From contig VZSF01006858.1 in the NCBI GenBank assembly GCA_013398295.1, forward strand, positions 819-64,818: 64,000 nucleotides of DNA, written 5' to 3'. This DNA comes from Chionis minor. Lineage: Eukaryota; Chordata; Aves; Charadriiformes; Chionididae. The translations under genes were made by a program, and so were the position numbers. How positions within the stretch are numbered: the first letter of the stretch is position 1; every line of letters begins with the position of its first letter. Below the pieces are notes generated by a model, which did no database searches, was not told the DNA's origin, and saw nothing but the letters and a program-made list of their open reading frames with translations. Shown piece after piece: positions 24,426-35,425 of the stretch.

Positions 24426-26624
24426 TGGGCAGTGAACCTAGAATATGTTAGATCAATGCAGACACCATGAAAAATAACCAGGACATGCCTTTGTGGCTTT
24501 TGATGTAGCTATGGCTGTTGCTGAAACTAACAGATGCAAAAGCCAACTGCCAGATATCCAGCATGTGTGCTAATGCTGACAAACCTGCCAGATGCCTGGC
24601 AGCTGGTCTTGCCCCAACTCCAGTGGCTCGCTTGTATATAGATTGCCTTTTGGAAAAAAAAAGACAAAAAAAGTGTTTCTCGGAGCTATCTCATGAAAAC
24701 ATCTTCCCCTAAATACAGTAATTTTTTAAGTCGACAATCTACTGAGTTCATGTTAGAAGGAAGAAGGATACTGAAGCCTCGATAATCTTTATCCAGTATA
24801 AGTCAAGCTTTTTGGGGTGTAGCTTAGTTGCAGAAATTGGATGGTCTGCAATTCAGAGTGTAAATGGTCATTCTGTCCCCTACAGCAAAGGTTGTTATAT
24901 GTAAGCCAACTAGGCAGGTTGGAGAGAGAAAGCTATTTGGGTTTTTATAAATAAAGCTTTTGCTGTTTCAGGCTATGATGCTGAAAGGAAATCAATGTTT
25001 TTCCACCAAATGTGGCTTTATCTGGCCAGAATAAACACTTATGACAGGATATTGGTGCTAAATTTATTAATAGTCTTCTCTAGCTTTGACAGTCTGGGAA
25101 AAATTACCTGAGATAGCCAGAAAAAGTTAAATTCACTTCAATTTTTTTCCTTTACTTCCTGTTTAAACTTCAGTTAGATATATGGCAGTTTAAACAGCTG
25201 ACCTGGAATATACCATAATATACCAAATAATTATTAAAAAAAACCAAAACAAAAACCAAACTTGTAGAAATAAGTTGAGGATAGGATAAAAACATTCCCT
25301 GAAGAGGACTACATAACAGGACCATACAAGGACAAAAATTTCTAAACTGACCATTGACTCAATGCCGAGATTTTAACAACTTCATGATGCAGCTTGTGTT
25401 AATAATTTTTGGGACATATTTTTTCTTTCTGTTCAGATTGCAGGGCAGGTGGGTTGATTTGCAGCTCTTAGAGTGTGAGCTTCACTTACAGAGTCTTTAA
25501 TGTCAGATTTCATTTTGTCCATCATTAAATTAATAAGAGTCTGATCTCCAAATGATGCTTCAAGATATTCCTTGAAGGACTGGAATTTTCACAGTTTGTG
25601 TCTGGGAATCTTTTATTGGGTGTTTGGCATGGGGGGCAGGGGGGGAGTGGTTTTTGTTGTGTGTTATGCCCCAAACCCTCCTGAATCCGTCACTTCCTTC
25701 TGTGGGCTTACCATCAGCATGCTCACAAGATGAGATCAGACAGCTTTATTTGCAGTCTGGAGTATTTTATCACCTTACATCTTTCTTGCTTGTAAACTTT
25801 TTCAAATACAAACACCAATGCTACAACTCAATTCTTGTGGTCAAACACCCGAGAGTAAGTAGCCTGATGAACTCTGTGAATGTACAAAGGACTCATCAGA
25901 AAGGTCATAAATCCACAAACATACGTTGGTTTGGTGCAGATGATGAGTAGGTGCATTGGTTTTGGCACAGCAGCAATACTATATGGTAATTTACAGAGAG
26001 AAAACAGAAAACTAATACACCTTTACACTTGTAGCTTTACATGTGGATACTGTTCTGCTTAGTGTGCTACAAACCTTTTTTTTTTTTTTTCCCCCTGCTT
26101 GTTTTCAACTTTGCACTTAGCCAGACTAAATTATACCACTGTTCCTAGTGTTTTTGAAGCACCTTTGCTTACTTTAGGAGGTATGGAGAGGAATGCTTTG
26201 AAAAATCAGTTGTTATTGAGAGTCCCTTTTAGGTAAAGGTAACTGTGGCACTTGAGTTGCTCTGCGTTTGAAATAGTCTATCAAAACCACTATTTGCTCT
26301 TTAACCCAAGCTACCAAACATGCTGAAAATGAAAGAGCTCATTCAGGGCTGCAGTCCTGCCAAGCCATGGCCGTGTGTGTTTCCCAGGACCTTATTTACG
26401 AATGAGTTCCACTTTCCCAGACTTGTAAGAGATTCAAGAATATGAAATTTTCAGAAAGGATAAAAAGAATCACTTATTTGCTTGCCCTATGAAGAACCGT
26501 TTAGCAAGATCACTGTGAGGTGTTTTGCATGTTGAGTGAAGACTGAAAAGGAGCTTATTTACCTCTAAAATGAAGTATGTTGCAAAACTGGAAAATATAT
26601 AACTCTGCTGCCCTGGAGTCAAAG

Positions 26625-26715
26625 GCCTTGGCAAGCCCACTGACTTGTTTAAGAAAAAGGTACAAGGCAGGATTTGGTCTTGAGTAGCCCAGTCCCTCCC
26701 TCTTGCCTATTTCAA
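26625..26715 (+). repeat. Possible ancient MIR/L2-like fossil
   Basis: The order CTGACTTGTTTAAG, then AAGGCAGGATTTGGTCTTGA, then GTAGCCCAGTCCC parallels the 'acttgcccaaggtcacacaaggcaggatttgaactc' block of MIR/L2 fossils. It is diverged. A MIR/L2 consensus search would decide. Confidence 0.38.
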
Positions 26716-28394
26716 GTTATACAGTAATTATTTTGCCATAAAAGACTTTTTTTTTAAACTTTATCTTTTGAACTGCTAATCCTGTTCCTATTTTTGAATA
26801 CCTTTAAGTGAATTGCTGGGGAAGAAGTCAGATAAGACATGAGTGAAGCTGGTATGTAAGTGATACGCAATTATCTGTTATTTTGTTCTGTTGTGCATAA
26901 GGGTGTACAGAGGTAACGAGTCTGTACCTTGATATGTGGCTGTACTGGTAGATGCTGAGGCAAGGCGGAGAAGATGATTACTAGGCCAATTACTGCTGGC
27001 ATATAGCACTAGTGGATGGACTCTGGATTTCCTCTCATCTGGTAGTTCCCCTCTTGGTTTTGCTTAGCTTTATAGCTGTGTTAACATTGTTAACATGCTC
27101 CTTCCTATTGCAAAAGTCCTGGTAGGAGCCTGGAGGTACGAGCTGCCCGCAAAGGGTGGGATCAAACCCTTCCAGTTGTCTCCGTAGTACCCTGTCTCTC
27201 CCCCTGCATTCCCTCTGTTGCCATCCTGCCATCAGGCAGACAACTTGGTCAGGCTGAGCAGCAGGTACCAGTCCTGCCACGTCTTCCAGCAGAAGTCATC
27301 TAGCTACCACCTGTGGAAGCTATTATCCTGCCTCCATGCTGATGCAGCACGAGGGAATGGCCATCAAGTATCTTGGCATCCATCTACCTGCTAGTAATAG
27401 GAACGGCCTCTGCAATTGATTTTTTTACAAAGACTGCCTACCGCAGCAGTGAGGACTGGAAATCTTGTCAGGCAAAGTGTGGAAGAAGGACAGTGAAAGG
27501 CAAAGGGCACTTATCAGCACAAGCTGCCTCTGTCCTTGGGGCAGATAAAGGAGTGTTTTTGTTGACTCACTTCACAAGAGGGTTCCTCCAAATTCTGGAA
27601 AATAAGCAACAAATTGGATCTTTTAGTCTGTGCACTGAAACCAGGATTGGGGTTGGGAAGGGATTGGAAAGCTGGGATATGGAGAGTGAGGCATGTTCTC
27701 CCAAGCGAAGGAAGAGCACAGAAAAGCGTGGGAAATGGTAGTACTCACCTAGACAGGCCATTCCAGCTATCTGTGCAAAATCAGGTACAGAAATCTGTGT
27801 ATCTGAAGGAAGTGGAGAAACTCTGCTGTCTAAGAAATGAAATGCTCCCCTTCACAGGCTGCTTGAAACGTTCATTTATATGGACGTCATCCCAGACAAA
27901 GGTTTTCTGGGTTAAAGTGCCTCTTGGACCAGGTTGTCCGGGAAGACCTTGATCCGCAGTGGGAAGTGCCTTGCGGAAGGAACTGTGTGAGGAACACAGT
28001 TGTTACGGTCTCCATCCTCCTATGTGGCTGTGATGCCTGGGGAAGTGAGTGCGGGTGGAACCGGTCCCAAGGGTGTTGCACAGTTTTCTTCTGCAAGTGT
28101 TGGCTCGTTGCTGTCAGCCTTGACACAGACCTCTGGCTGTCTTGGACACTGCAGGTGTCCACACATTGATCTGTGAGAAAACAAGCTCCCACTTTGATCT
28201 GTGGGGCGGTGAGGGGAAAGAGGGGCCTGGGCATGAATCAATGGGGGTGGGGAGGGTGGGTGTGTGTGGGGCCTGTTTGGTGACCCTGTCTTCCCAGGGA
28301 AATGTAGCTCTTGCCTGGGCTGTCTGTCTTCATGGACACAATGCAGTAGCTCACACTCCAACAGGGACACATCCCCTGGAGGAAGCTATTTAAC

Positions 28395-28550
28395 AGCAAA
28401 TTGGCCTGGTAATTTTTAGTGATGACCTTGTGTTAATTACAAGTTGCTATATTAGCAAATCCCTTCTGAAGGCCAGCTGTTGCGTTGGCATTAACTCCCA
28501 GACTCAAAATCAACTGCTTGTTTACTAAGTCTCAGGGCAATTAAAACTCT
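28395..28550. promoter_or_regulatory. Candidate conserved non-coding element
   Basis: The segment is non-repetitive and contains TTAATTA (homeodomain-type) near 28432-28439, a TGTTTAC forkhead-type core at 28519-28525 and GCAATTAAAA near 28537. It has no usable open frame. The call rests only on motif density and is not checked by alignment. Confidence 0.3.
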
Positions 28551-29699
28551 TTTTTTTTCCTTTTATTGTTTTTATTCAGCTCAGTACAGCCAGGTGATGA
28601 ACCCTTTTCCCTCTCTCCCTTTTCACTATGTCTTCCTGTCTTGCTGCTTGAATGGACCATGTCTGATAGACTTCTCTTTTGCGAAGTCCCGGGTGTTTGC
28701 TTGCCTTACTGCGGGATGTTGGCACCTCTATCCTGGACCAGCTGTCCACTGAGAGGTGGTGTACAAAGGGAAAACTGGCAGCCTTCCACTAAGGGTCTTG
28801 GTTTTAGTGAGGTCTTGGTGGTTGCCCAGAAACTCTTTGAAAATGGAAAATATTGTTTTTGAGTAGGAATAGTTGTGTTGGGAATAGGTCATAGCGGGAA
28901 CAGGTGTCTTGCAACAGTGTGGGATGGGAGACTGGGAAGGGATGATCCAGGTTTGGTTTGGGCAGACTGGTGGTTGCAGCACCACCTGAGATGTGGCCAG
29001 GATCACAGAACAGCCCAGAAAAGAGTCAAAAGGCCAACTGGGATAGGCTGTCCCTGCAGCAGCTGGTGGCCGCTGTGCTTTTCAGGGACAGTGTGTCCGC
29101 TTTGTTCAGACAGCAGTGTGGTACAGAGCTGTTCCCTTCAGGTCCATGCCCTCTCTCTGGGGGGAGTGGGTCCTAGTGCAGGTGGCGGCACTGTGTCCCC
29201 AACACACAGCACAGTTTCAGAACTGAGAACTTTCAGTAGCAAGTGCTCAAGATTGCAGTGCGTATAGGCAACAAATAGGGGTTGGGATGGGCAGGAGCTC
29301 TGAGTGGAGCTGTGATGCTGCTGTTTCCTGTCAGTGTTGCAGTGCCCGGCTCTGCTTTGAGGTCTTCTGGTATCTCTGGGTGCAGATACTGCTGGGAAAG
29401 GCTGACTCTTGATTAGGGAGGGGTCACATACCTGTTTCACTAGTGCTTGGGTCAGGGTATGAGCATAGCTTTCGGAAGTAGTAGTTTACATAGATGTTTG
29501 CGTAGAAGGATGCAGGGAAGAGGTGCAGAATACTGCCAAAGACTGTGTGGGGCTCAGCAGCAGCTTCTCTGGACATCATGCCCAGCACTGGCCAGAGCAA
29601 CTGCCCTGACACTGCAGGAGCTCTCACTCAGATGGGTCTGCAGTGGTCCTTCTGTTAGAGCAAACTTCTGGGATCATGGAGGAGAAGGTCGTTGGGACT

Positions 29700-30870
29700 G
29701 GTCTCTCTGGATGTACCAGTGGTAAATCATAACGGATCAACCTGATTCATTTCTTTGAAATGACTAGGTTTGTGGATGAGGGGAGAGTAGTCATTAATAT
29801 CAACTTTAGCAAGGCTTACAACCCTGTCTTGCAGTGCTGTAATCAAGCTAGGGTGGACATCTAGAAGGTTAACTGTCTGGTTGGAGGATCAGTCTCTGAG
29901 GATAGTGGTTAATGGGTTGTAGTCTGCCAGGATGCCAGTGACAAGAGCAACACGGTGAGGGTCTGCCCTGGGGCCTGTCCTGTTTAACATCTTTGTGACC
30001 TGGAGCAGGTGACAAAGTATACCAGGTTTGTGGATGACACTGGACTGGGAGGACTAGACAGTGCACTTGAGGGCAGAGGGACCCGGGCAGGTTGGAGGGA
30101 TGGACCCACAGGAACCTTATGAAGTTCAGCAAGGACAAACGCAAAGTCCTCCTCGTGGGAAGGAAGAGCCCCTGGCAGGGATACAGGCTGGGGGATGGAA
30201 GAGCTGGGGGGAGCAACTCTGCAGGAAGGGCCCTGGGGCTGTGAGGGGGAGGATGTGAGCCAGAAGTGCACCCTGGCAGCAGAGGAGGCCAACAGCATCC
30301 TGTGCTGTATCACCAGGCTCATAATCAGCACATCAAGGGAAGGGATTATCTGCTATTCAGCACTCCCTAGATCACATCTAAGAATTACATCCTGGTTTGT
30401 GCTCCCGGGTACAAGAAACAAGTGATTTCAGCAGGGCCACCACTACTTGCCCTGTGAGGACAGGCTGAGGATTTGAGCTTGCTCAGCCTGGAGAAGTGGT
30501 GGCTTTGGGCGGGGTGGGGACACACACACCAAGAGCAGCCCCCAGTGCTTGGGGAGAAGTTATTGGTGGGATGGAGCCAAGTTATGTGCAGCACTGGTAA
30601 GAGGGTAAGCGACCACAGGCATAAATTGACATAAGAGGTTCAGACTGGCCATAAGGAGAAACCTGTTCCCCGCCATGAAGAGACAGTCAGGCAGTGGAGC
30701 CGGTGTCCAGGGTGGCTGTGCAGTCTCTGTCCTTGGAGGCTGTAAAGACCAGACTAGGTAAAACCCTGAGGAACTTAGTCTGACCCCACAGCTAAGCCTG
30801 CTTTGAGCTGGGAGGTTGGACAAGAAACCTTCTTGGGGTCCCTTCCAACCTGCATTATCCAATGATAAAA
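29700..30870 (+). mobile_element. CR1 retrotransposon, long but decayed copy (3' part)
   Basis: This is the longest CR1 here, about 1.17 kb. It covers the second half of the reverse-transcriptase region and the whole 3' end of ORF2 plus tail. At 30027-30038 the plus strand reads Phe-Val-Asp-Asp, the F/YxDD catalytic box of the polymerase, followed by Thr-Gly-Leu-Gly-Gly as in CR1. Downstream are fragments of the connection region in shifting frames and a tail block at 30838-30850 (GTCCCTTCCAACC). Stops and frameshifts are numerous, so no protein can be made. The 5' edge is approximate, the similarity starting around the motif TACCAGTGGTAAATC near 29715. It is the least preserved CR1 of the window and probably the oldest, judged by eye without a divergence calculation. 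Confidence 0.88.
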
Positions 30871-32374
30871 ACTAAGAAAATTTGAACCAGTAGGAAAGTC
30901 CACATTCCCTAGAAATCAAACATGGTTTGCTCACAAGTGCATTTCATGTAGGAGTGAAGACTGGAACTAAATCGGCCAAAGTATACAAAATACAACATTT
31001 ATATAGTGTGCTCCACTGCAAATCTCAAAGTATACAGAAAAATGGAAGAGAAGGCTTTCTGTGCCTATTTTGTAGACAAGGCATTTGCATTTTATGTGCC
31101 TAAAATGCCTCCCTTTGTTTCCTTATCTACCTGACTCATCCATCAGAAAACAATTTGTATTAAAGACATTGAATGTGTCAGGTAGAATAGATTTTTATCT
31201 GGATACTGACTTCTTTTTTTATTAACTTTTTCCCCCAAGCATTCCTTATCTGTCTCCTCCTGAAGACTAGAAGGCAGTCTTGTGTGTCCCTCCTATCCAA
31301 AGTGCCTCATCACTTGTGAAAGCTGCAAAGCAAACGTACTTTTGTGCAGTTCTTCTGCCCCATGTAACCTACGTATCTGCCCGTACAGGGTGACGTGCCG
31401 TAGCTCCCCCTTGCCCCCAGCCCAGCTCCCCTGCTGCGGGGCTGCTGAGGTGTGTATGTGGCTACTGTGTGGGGTGACGGTGGCAAGTCCTGCTTTGGTG
31501 TCGCACGGAGGCTCCTGTGCAAGTGTGGTGCAGCTGGAAAACTCTGAGCGTACACCCCTGCTTTTCTCTCAGTGGTCAGGCTCATGCTTTCACACAAATA
31601 ATGAAAAAGCAAGGATTTCTTTAAACCCACTTGAGCAGCTTGCTGTTGTGTGTATTGTGTACACAACAGTGAGCGTGTTTCCATTTCACCTGCGCAGTCT
31701 GCAGCAATGCCTTAGACACCAGTACGTAGGTGGCACGTTGCTTACTGTCCCTGTGTGCTCTTTTGGTCGACCCCCATTTCTGTCTTGACTGTGGGCGATA
31801 TTGCTTAGATGTGTGCGCCGCCCTCTTTCTAGAAGGTGCTTTCCCTCCTGGGGGAGCATTACCTTCAACTAGGGGTCAGTTTTTCTTGTAATTTTTTTTT
31901 TCTCTCTAGAGTACAGCAGCAGTTTTCCTAAGCTGCATCTGCTTCTTTGTTCCACTATACACACAATCAACACCGTGCCTGTAGTCAGTTAATTGTAGCT
32001 ACTTGCCTGAAAATTTCGGGTGCATTTAAAATCCACAGACCCGCCAACATTTGGGAAGTCTCGCCATAAGTGTGACTCGAAGGCAGGTGCTCCCCAGCCA
32101 CGTTCCTGCTGGGTGTCACCCTCGTGCTGTTGGCAGCGGATGTGCGAGCTGGGCAGTGTTGTCTGGGGGCGGCTACTGCTTTCTGTCAAGGAAGAGGATT
32201 TTGTGGCCTCGATGAAAGGACGACGTGCATATATGGAATCAGTGCTAAACGTGTTGCTGTACAGATTTAGGAGTTGTTTACTTCTGTGTGTTGGAAATGG
32301 TCGAAGTAGACCAAATGCAGACAGTGAGTAGGGGAAGGGGCACGACAGTCCCTCGGGAAGAGTAGTGAGACGTT

Positions 32375-32455
32375 TGGGTTAGTATTCCCATATTTTGCCT
32401 GTTAATTAAGTTGAAAGGTAAAGCTTTGTAATTGGACAAAAATATATGGCTCTTG
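32375..32455. promoter_or_regulatory. Candidate regulatory element with TTAATTAA palindrome
   Basis: A perfect 8-bp palindrome TTAATTAA sits at 32402-32409 and TAATTGG at about 32429-32435, in an otherwise unique AT-rich stretch. The call is motif-based only. Confidence 0.28.
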
Positions 32456-32747
32456 GCAAAGGTGGGCAGTTGAGGAAGATCTGAGGAGATGGTGTTTTAG
32501 CAGTATGAGAGGAAAGTTTTGCAGGCAGCATTGGAGTGGGGAGGGAGGTATCCCTAGCATCAGGAGTCTAAAGCATGCACCTTCTGCTGCCCGTTATGTT
32601 GGCCCATTGTGTTTGTGCAGAGTTGGTGTAGCTTTAGATCAGGTGTAAAGGAGTAGATGCAAATACTTTTTTGAGGTGCATTTGTAATGACTGGAGAGGT
32701 CACTGAGCCGGCATGCTCAGTGCTTTTGGGGTCGTGGGTTTTGTTTG

Positions 32748-32796
32748 AAAAAAAAAAAAACAAAAAAAACCCCAAAAAAACCCAAAACCAAAAAAC
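32748..32796. repeat. Poly-A and A/C-rich low-complexity tract
   Basis: A 13-base A run is followed by A8, CCCC, A7, CCC and further A/C. The complement reads as T-runs with G3-4 clusters. Confidence 0.9.
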
Positions 32797-32984
32797 TTTA
32801 GTATTAGGATCTTCAGAGGTAAGAAACTGGGTCCTGAGTTAATGATGTCAAAATTATTCTCTGTAACTTAAGCAAGAAAATTTCTCACAAGCAAACTATT
32901 TATACACACAGAGATATGTTAATATAAAAACATTTAATTATGTCTTATACTACATATTTAATATAACTTAAATAAAACCCCCTG

Positions 32985-33095
32985 GTCTTAAAGGTGAATA
33001 ACTTGCTCAAAATTAACAAGGTCTCCTGACTTCCCAGGAACTCTGCTGGAAATTCACAGTCTCCTACTTCCCCAGGGCCTTCTGCCTACCAGCTC
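32985..33095 (+). repeat. Possible ancient MIR/L2-like fossil
   Basis: AACTTGCTCAAAATTAACAA, then GGTCTCCTGACTTCCCAGG, then CCAGGGCCTTCTGCC follow the order of the 'acttgcccaaggtcacacag ... gtctcctgactcccagtccag' block of MIR/L2-type repeats. The match is weak. Confidence 0.38.
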
Positions 33096-34037
33096 TCCAG
33101 TGAGCCGTCCTGGTATCAAAGGCAACCTTTGGGCTCAGCTGAGGCACTGCAGAGGGAGCAAGTACGGACTTCGTGTCCGACCTGTCCTTGACAAGCAATT
33201 CCAATGCGGGCAAAATCACAGCTTTACTAATTTATTTAAAAAAAAAAAAGGTGCAGAGAAACTAATCCTGAGAGCATTTTGAAAGGGCTTATTTTTCTGT
33301 TCATTAGCCTCTTATGAAAAATATTTTCTAATGAATAGGATGGTACTGAGAAGAAAGAATTAAGAAATGCCAGGGAGCAATACTAATGGGTCTGTGTCTG
33401 TAACCTCTCTCTACATGTGCAATATATATGTACTTTCAGTGTCACACTTCCTTTCTTAGGGAGTAGGATGGCTATATTTCATAGTTAATTCTGGTTTTGC
33501 TTTTGTAGCAAAATAATCTCCTTGTCACCAGAGGCCATTGCAAAAGTTTACGCTTTTGCTTAGAGCAGCTGAAATAATTCATGTCACCACTACAGTGTAT
33601 CACCTTGTTAAGAGTGCATATCTGCAGGGCCAGAGCAAGGTTTTTCCACTGCCCCAGGCAGGTACAGAATTGCTGCCTAGATAAGGAAGGGCACCACCGG
33701 TATTGCTGCTGGCAGCCTGAACTGCTCCTCTGCCACAGCTCTCTGCCCTCTAGGAGAGGTGGTAAGAAGAAGGTGTATGGCCAAATTTTGGCTGGTCCCA
33801 GCAATTTGAATAAAGATGCAAATCTGTGACCTGTGATGGTGGAAGGTGAATATGATCTGATATACCAGATCATGTCTCCTACCAGTTATGTTGGGAGGCA
33901 GGGTGGTGAAGGTAGCTGGAGGCAGTGAATCCTCCTACCAGAGCAGGTAAAATTGACTCTGTATTGGTGTCGTAGAAGCAAGGTCTTGTTCCTTGCCTCT
34001 GCAAGAGTGGCAGTAATCTCAAGCAAAGGGTAAAGTG

Positions 34038-34739
34038 AATCGCAGGCGTTGGAAGGGACCTCTGGAGATCCTCTGGTCCAACCCCCCTGCCAGAGCAGGT
34101 CCACCTACAGCAGGTTGCACAGGGTGGTGTCCAGTCAGGTTTTGAATGTCTCCAGAGTTGGAGACTCCACCACCTCTCTGGGCAGCCTGTTCCAGTGCTC
34201 TGCCACCCTCAAAGTCAAGAAGTTCCTCCTCGTGTTTCGATGGAACTTCCTATATTCAAGTTTGTGCCCATTACCTCTTGTCTTATCACTGAGAAACACT
34301 GAAACAAGACTGGCCCCCTCCTCCTGGCATCCTCCCTTTAAATATTTGTAAGCATTGATGAGATTCCCCCCTCAGACTTCTCTTCTCCAGACTAAAAAAA
34401 CCCATGTCCCTCAGCCTTTCCTCATAAGAAAGACGTTCCAGCCCCTTAATCATCTTCATAGCCCTTTGCTGTACCCTCTCCAGCAGTTCCCTGTCCTTCT
34501 TGAACTGGGGAGCCCAGAACTGGACATGACTCCAGATGCGGCCTCACNNNNNNNNNNNNNNNNNNNNNNNNNNNNNNNNNNGGGGGATGACCTCCCTCAA
34601 CCTGCTTGCCACAGTCCTCTTGATGCACCCCAGGATGCCATTGGCCTCCTTGGCCACAAGGGCACATTGCTGGCTCATGGTCATCCTGTTCTCCGCCAGG
34701 ACGCCCAGGTGCCTTTCCACAGAGTTGCTTTCCAGCAGG
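34038..34739 (-). mobile_element. CR1-type retrotransposon, 3' part, interrupted by an assembly gap
   Basis: Read on the minus strand this is the CR1 ORF2 C-terminal region and 3' tail. The left edge has the typical GGCGTTGGAAGGGACC, then TCCAACCCCCCTGCC, then the CTGTTCCAGTGCTCTGCCACC block and the CTTCTCTTCCAGACT block. It differs from the copy at 35426-36149 across most of its length, so it probably belongs to another CR1 subfamily. The terminal ATTCTATG repeats are not intact. A 34-base N run (34548-34581) splits it, and the frame is broken. The right edge is where similarity ends, by eye. Confidence 0.9.
34548..34581. other. Assembly gap (34 N)
   Basis: The run of N lies inside a CR1 element. 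The two flanks match the same CR1 region that is continuous at about 35957-35990 and 57587-57620, where only about 14 bases separate the flanking motifs. The gap is therefore probably shorter in reality. Confidence 0.99.
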
Positions 34740-35252
34740 AATAGATGGGCATTGTAGTACCTCTAAATTGGGTGACTTGCCGACATGCTCTTTTCCTTGG
34801 CTGAGATGACACCTGGAGCAGAGTTTTTACTGCCTTAGATCTGTGCTACCAATTTTCTAGAACTGGCCATGCCAACAGGTAGCTGCTAACAGAGCTTAAC
34901 CCCAGCAAGGCTACTACTGCATCTCAGCCTCATGTCTGCTTCTGGATTACATGTACCTGTGACAGGGGGCCATGGTAGTCTGCTTGGGAAAGAGATTCAC
35001 ACAGGGAGGGCAAAGAGAAGGATGAATTGTATGGGTTGGGTAGGTCCAATGTATGGGCCTAATTTGTGCTGCATCAGTGTTTTGTAAGCCTAGGAACTCA
35101 TCAAAGCCCATTACCTGTTGATGTCAGTTGTTGCTGCAAATGTTCAGAAGTTTTGTGAAGTGCATCATGGTGTCGAATTGTTTACCCTGGAAATCTGGAT
35201 ATGCTTTTAATGACTGTGCAGGATATTCGGTTTGGTTGCTGTGAATCTAGTA

Positions 35253-35341
35253 TTGTAGAACAGTTTGGCTTGGAAGGGACCTTTAAAGGTCATTTAGTCC
35301 AATCACCCTGCAATGTGCAGGGATGTCTTCAACTAGGTCAG
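35253..35341 (-). mobile_element. CR1 retrotransposon, short 3'-end fragment
   Basis: On the minus strand this is the last 90 or so bases of a CR1. On the plus strand it reads GTAGAACAGTTTGGCTTGG, GGGACCTTTAAAGGTCATTT, CCAATCACCCTGCAATGTGC and CAGGGATGTCTTCAACTAGG. It lies 85 bases from the next CR1 and is a separate insertion or a fragment. Confidence 0.8.
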
Positions 35342-35425
35342 ATTTATTCTCTTTTCTTTAGTTGATTAAACTACCAGAGAAGAAGCAGAAGCAGGTTTCA
35401 TTTCTTTACTTCAAACCTGGTAAAC

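Larger units (their letters stand above)
22404..29699. other. Non-coding sequence with low-complexity tracts, no gene recognised
   Basis: It holds a T/A homopolymer pair at about 22562-22590, a 23-bp tandem duplication at 23105-23150 beside a perfect palindrome, an A/C-rich tract at 24361-24425, a T-run near 26077-26092 and a possible conserved element at 28395-28550. The longest open frame (22965-23414, 149 codons) spans the tandem duplication and the palindrome and matches no family I know. Confidence 0.6.
30871..34037. other. Non-coding sequence, no gene recognised
   Basis: It contains T-runs, an A-run and A/C-rich tract at 32748-32796, a possible conserved element at 32375-32455 and a possible MIR/L2 relic at about 32985-33095. 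The largest frame (31282-31788, 168 codons) is overlapped by a 124-codon frame on the other strand and shows no motif I recognise. Confidence 0.6.

Noticed and set aside
31282..31788. 168-codon plus-strand open frame
   Set aside because: Overlapped by a 124-codon frame on the other strand, with Cys/Ser-rich composition and no motif. Likely chance.
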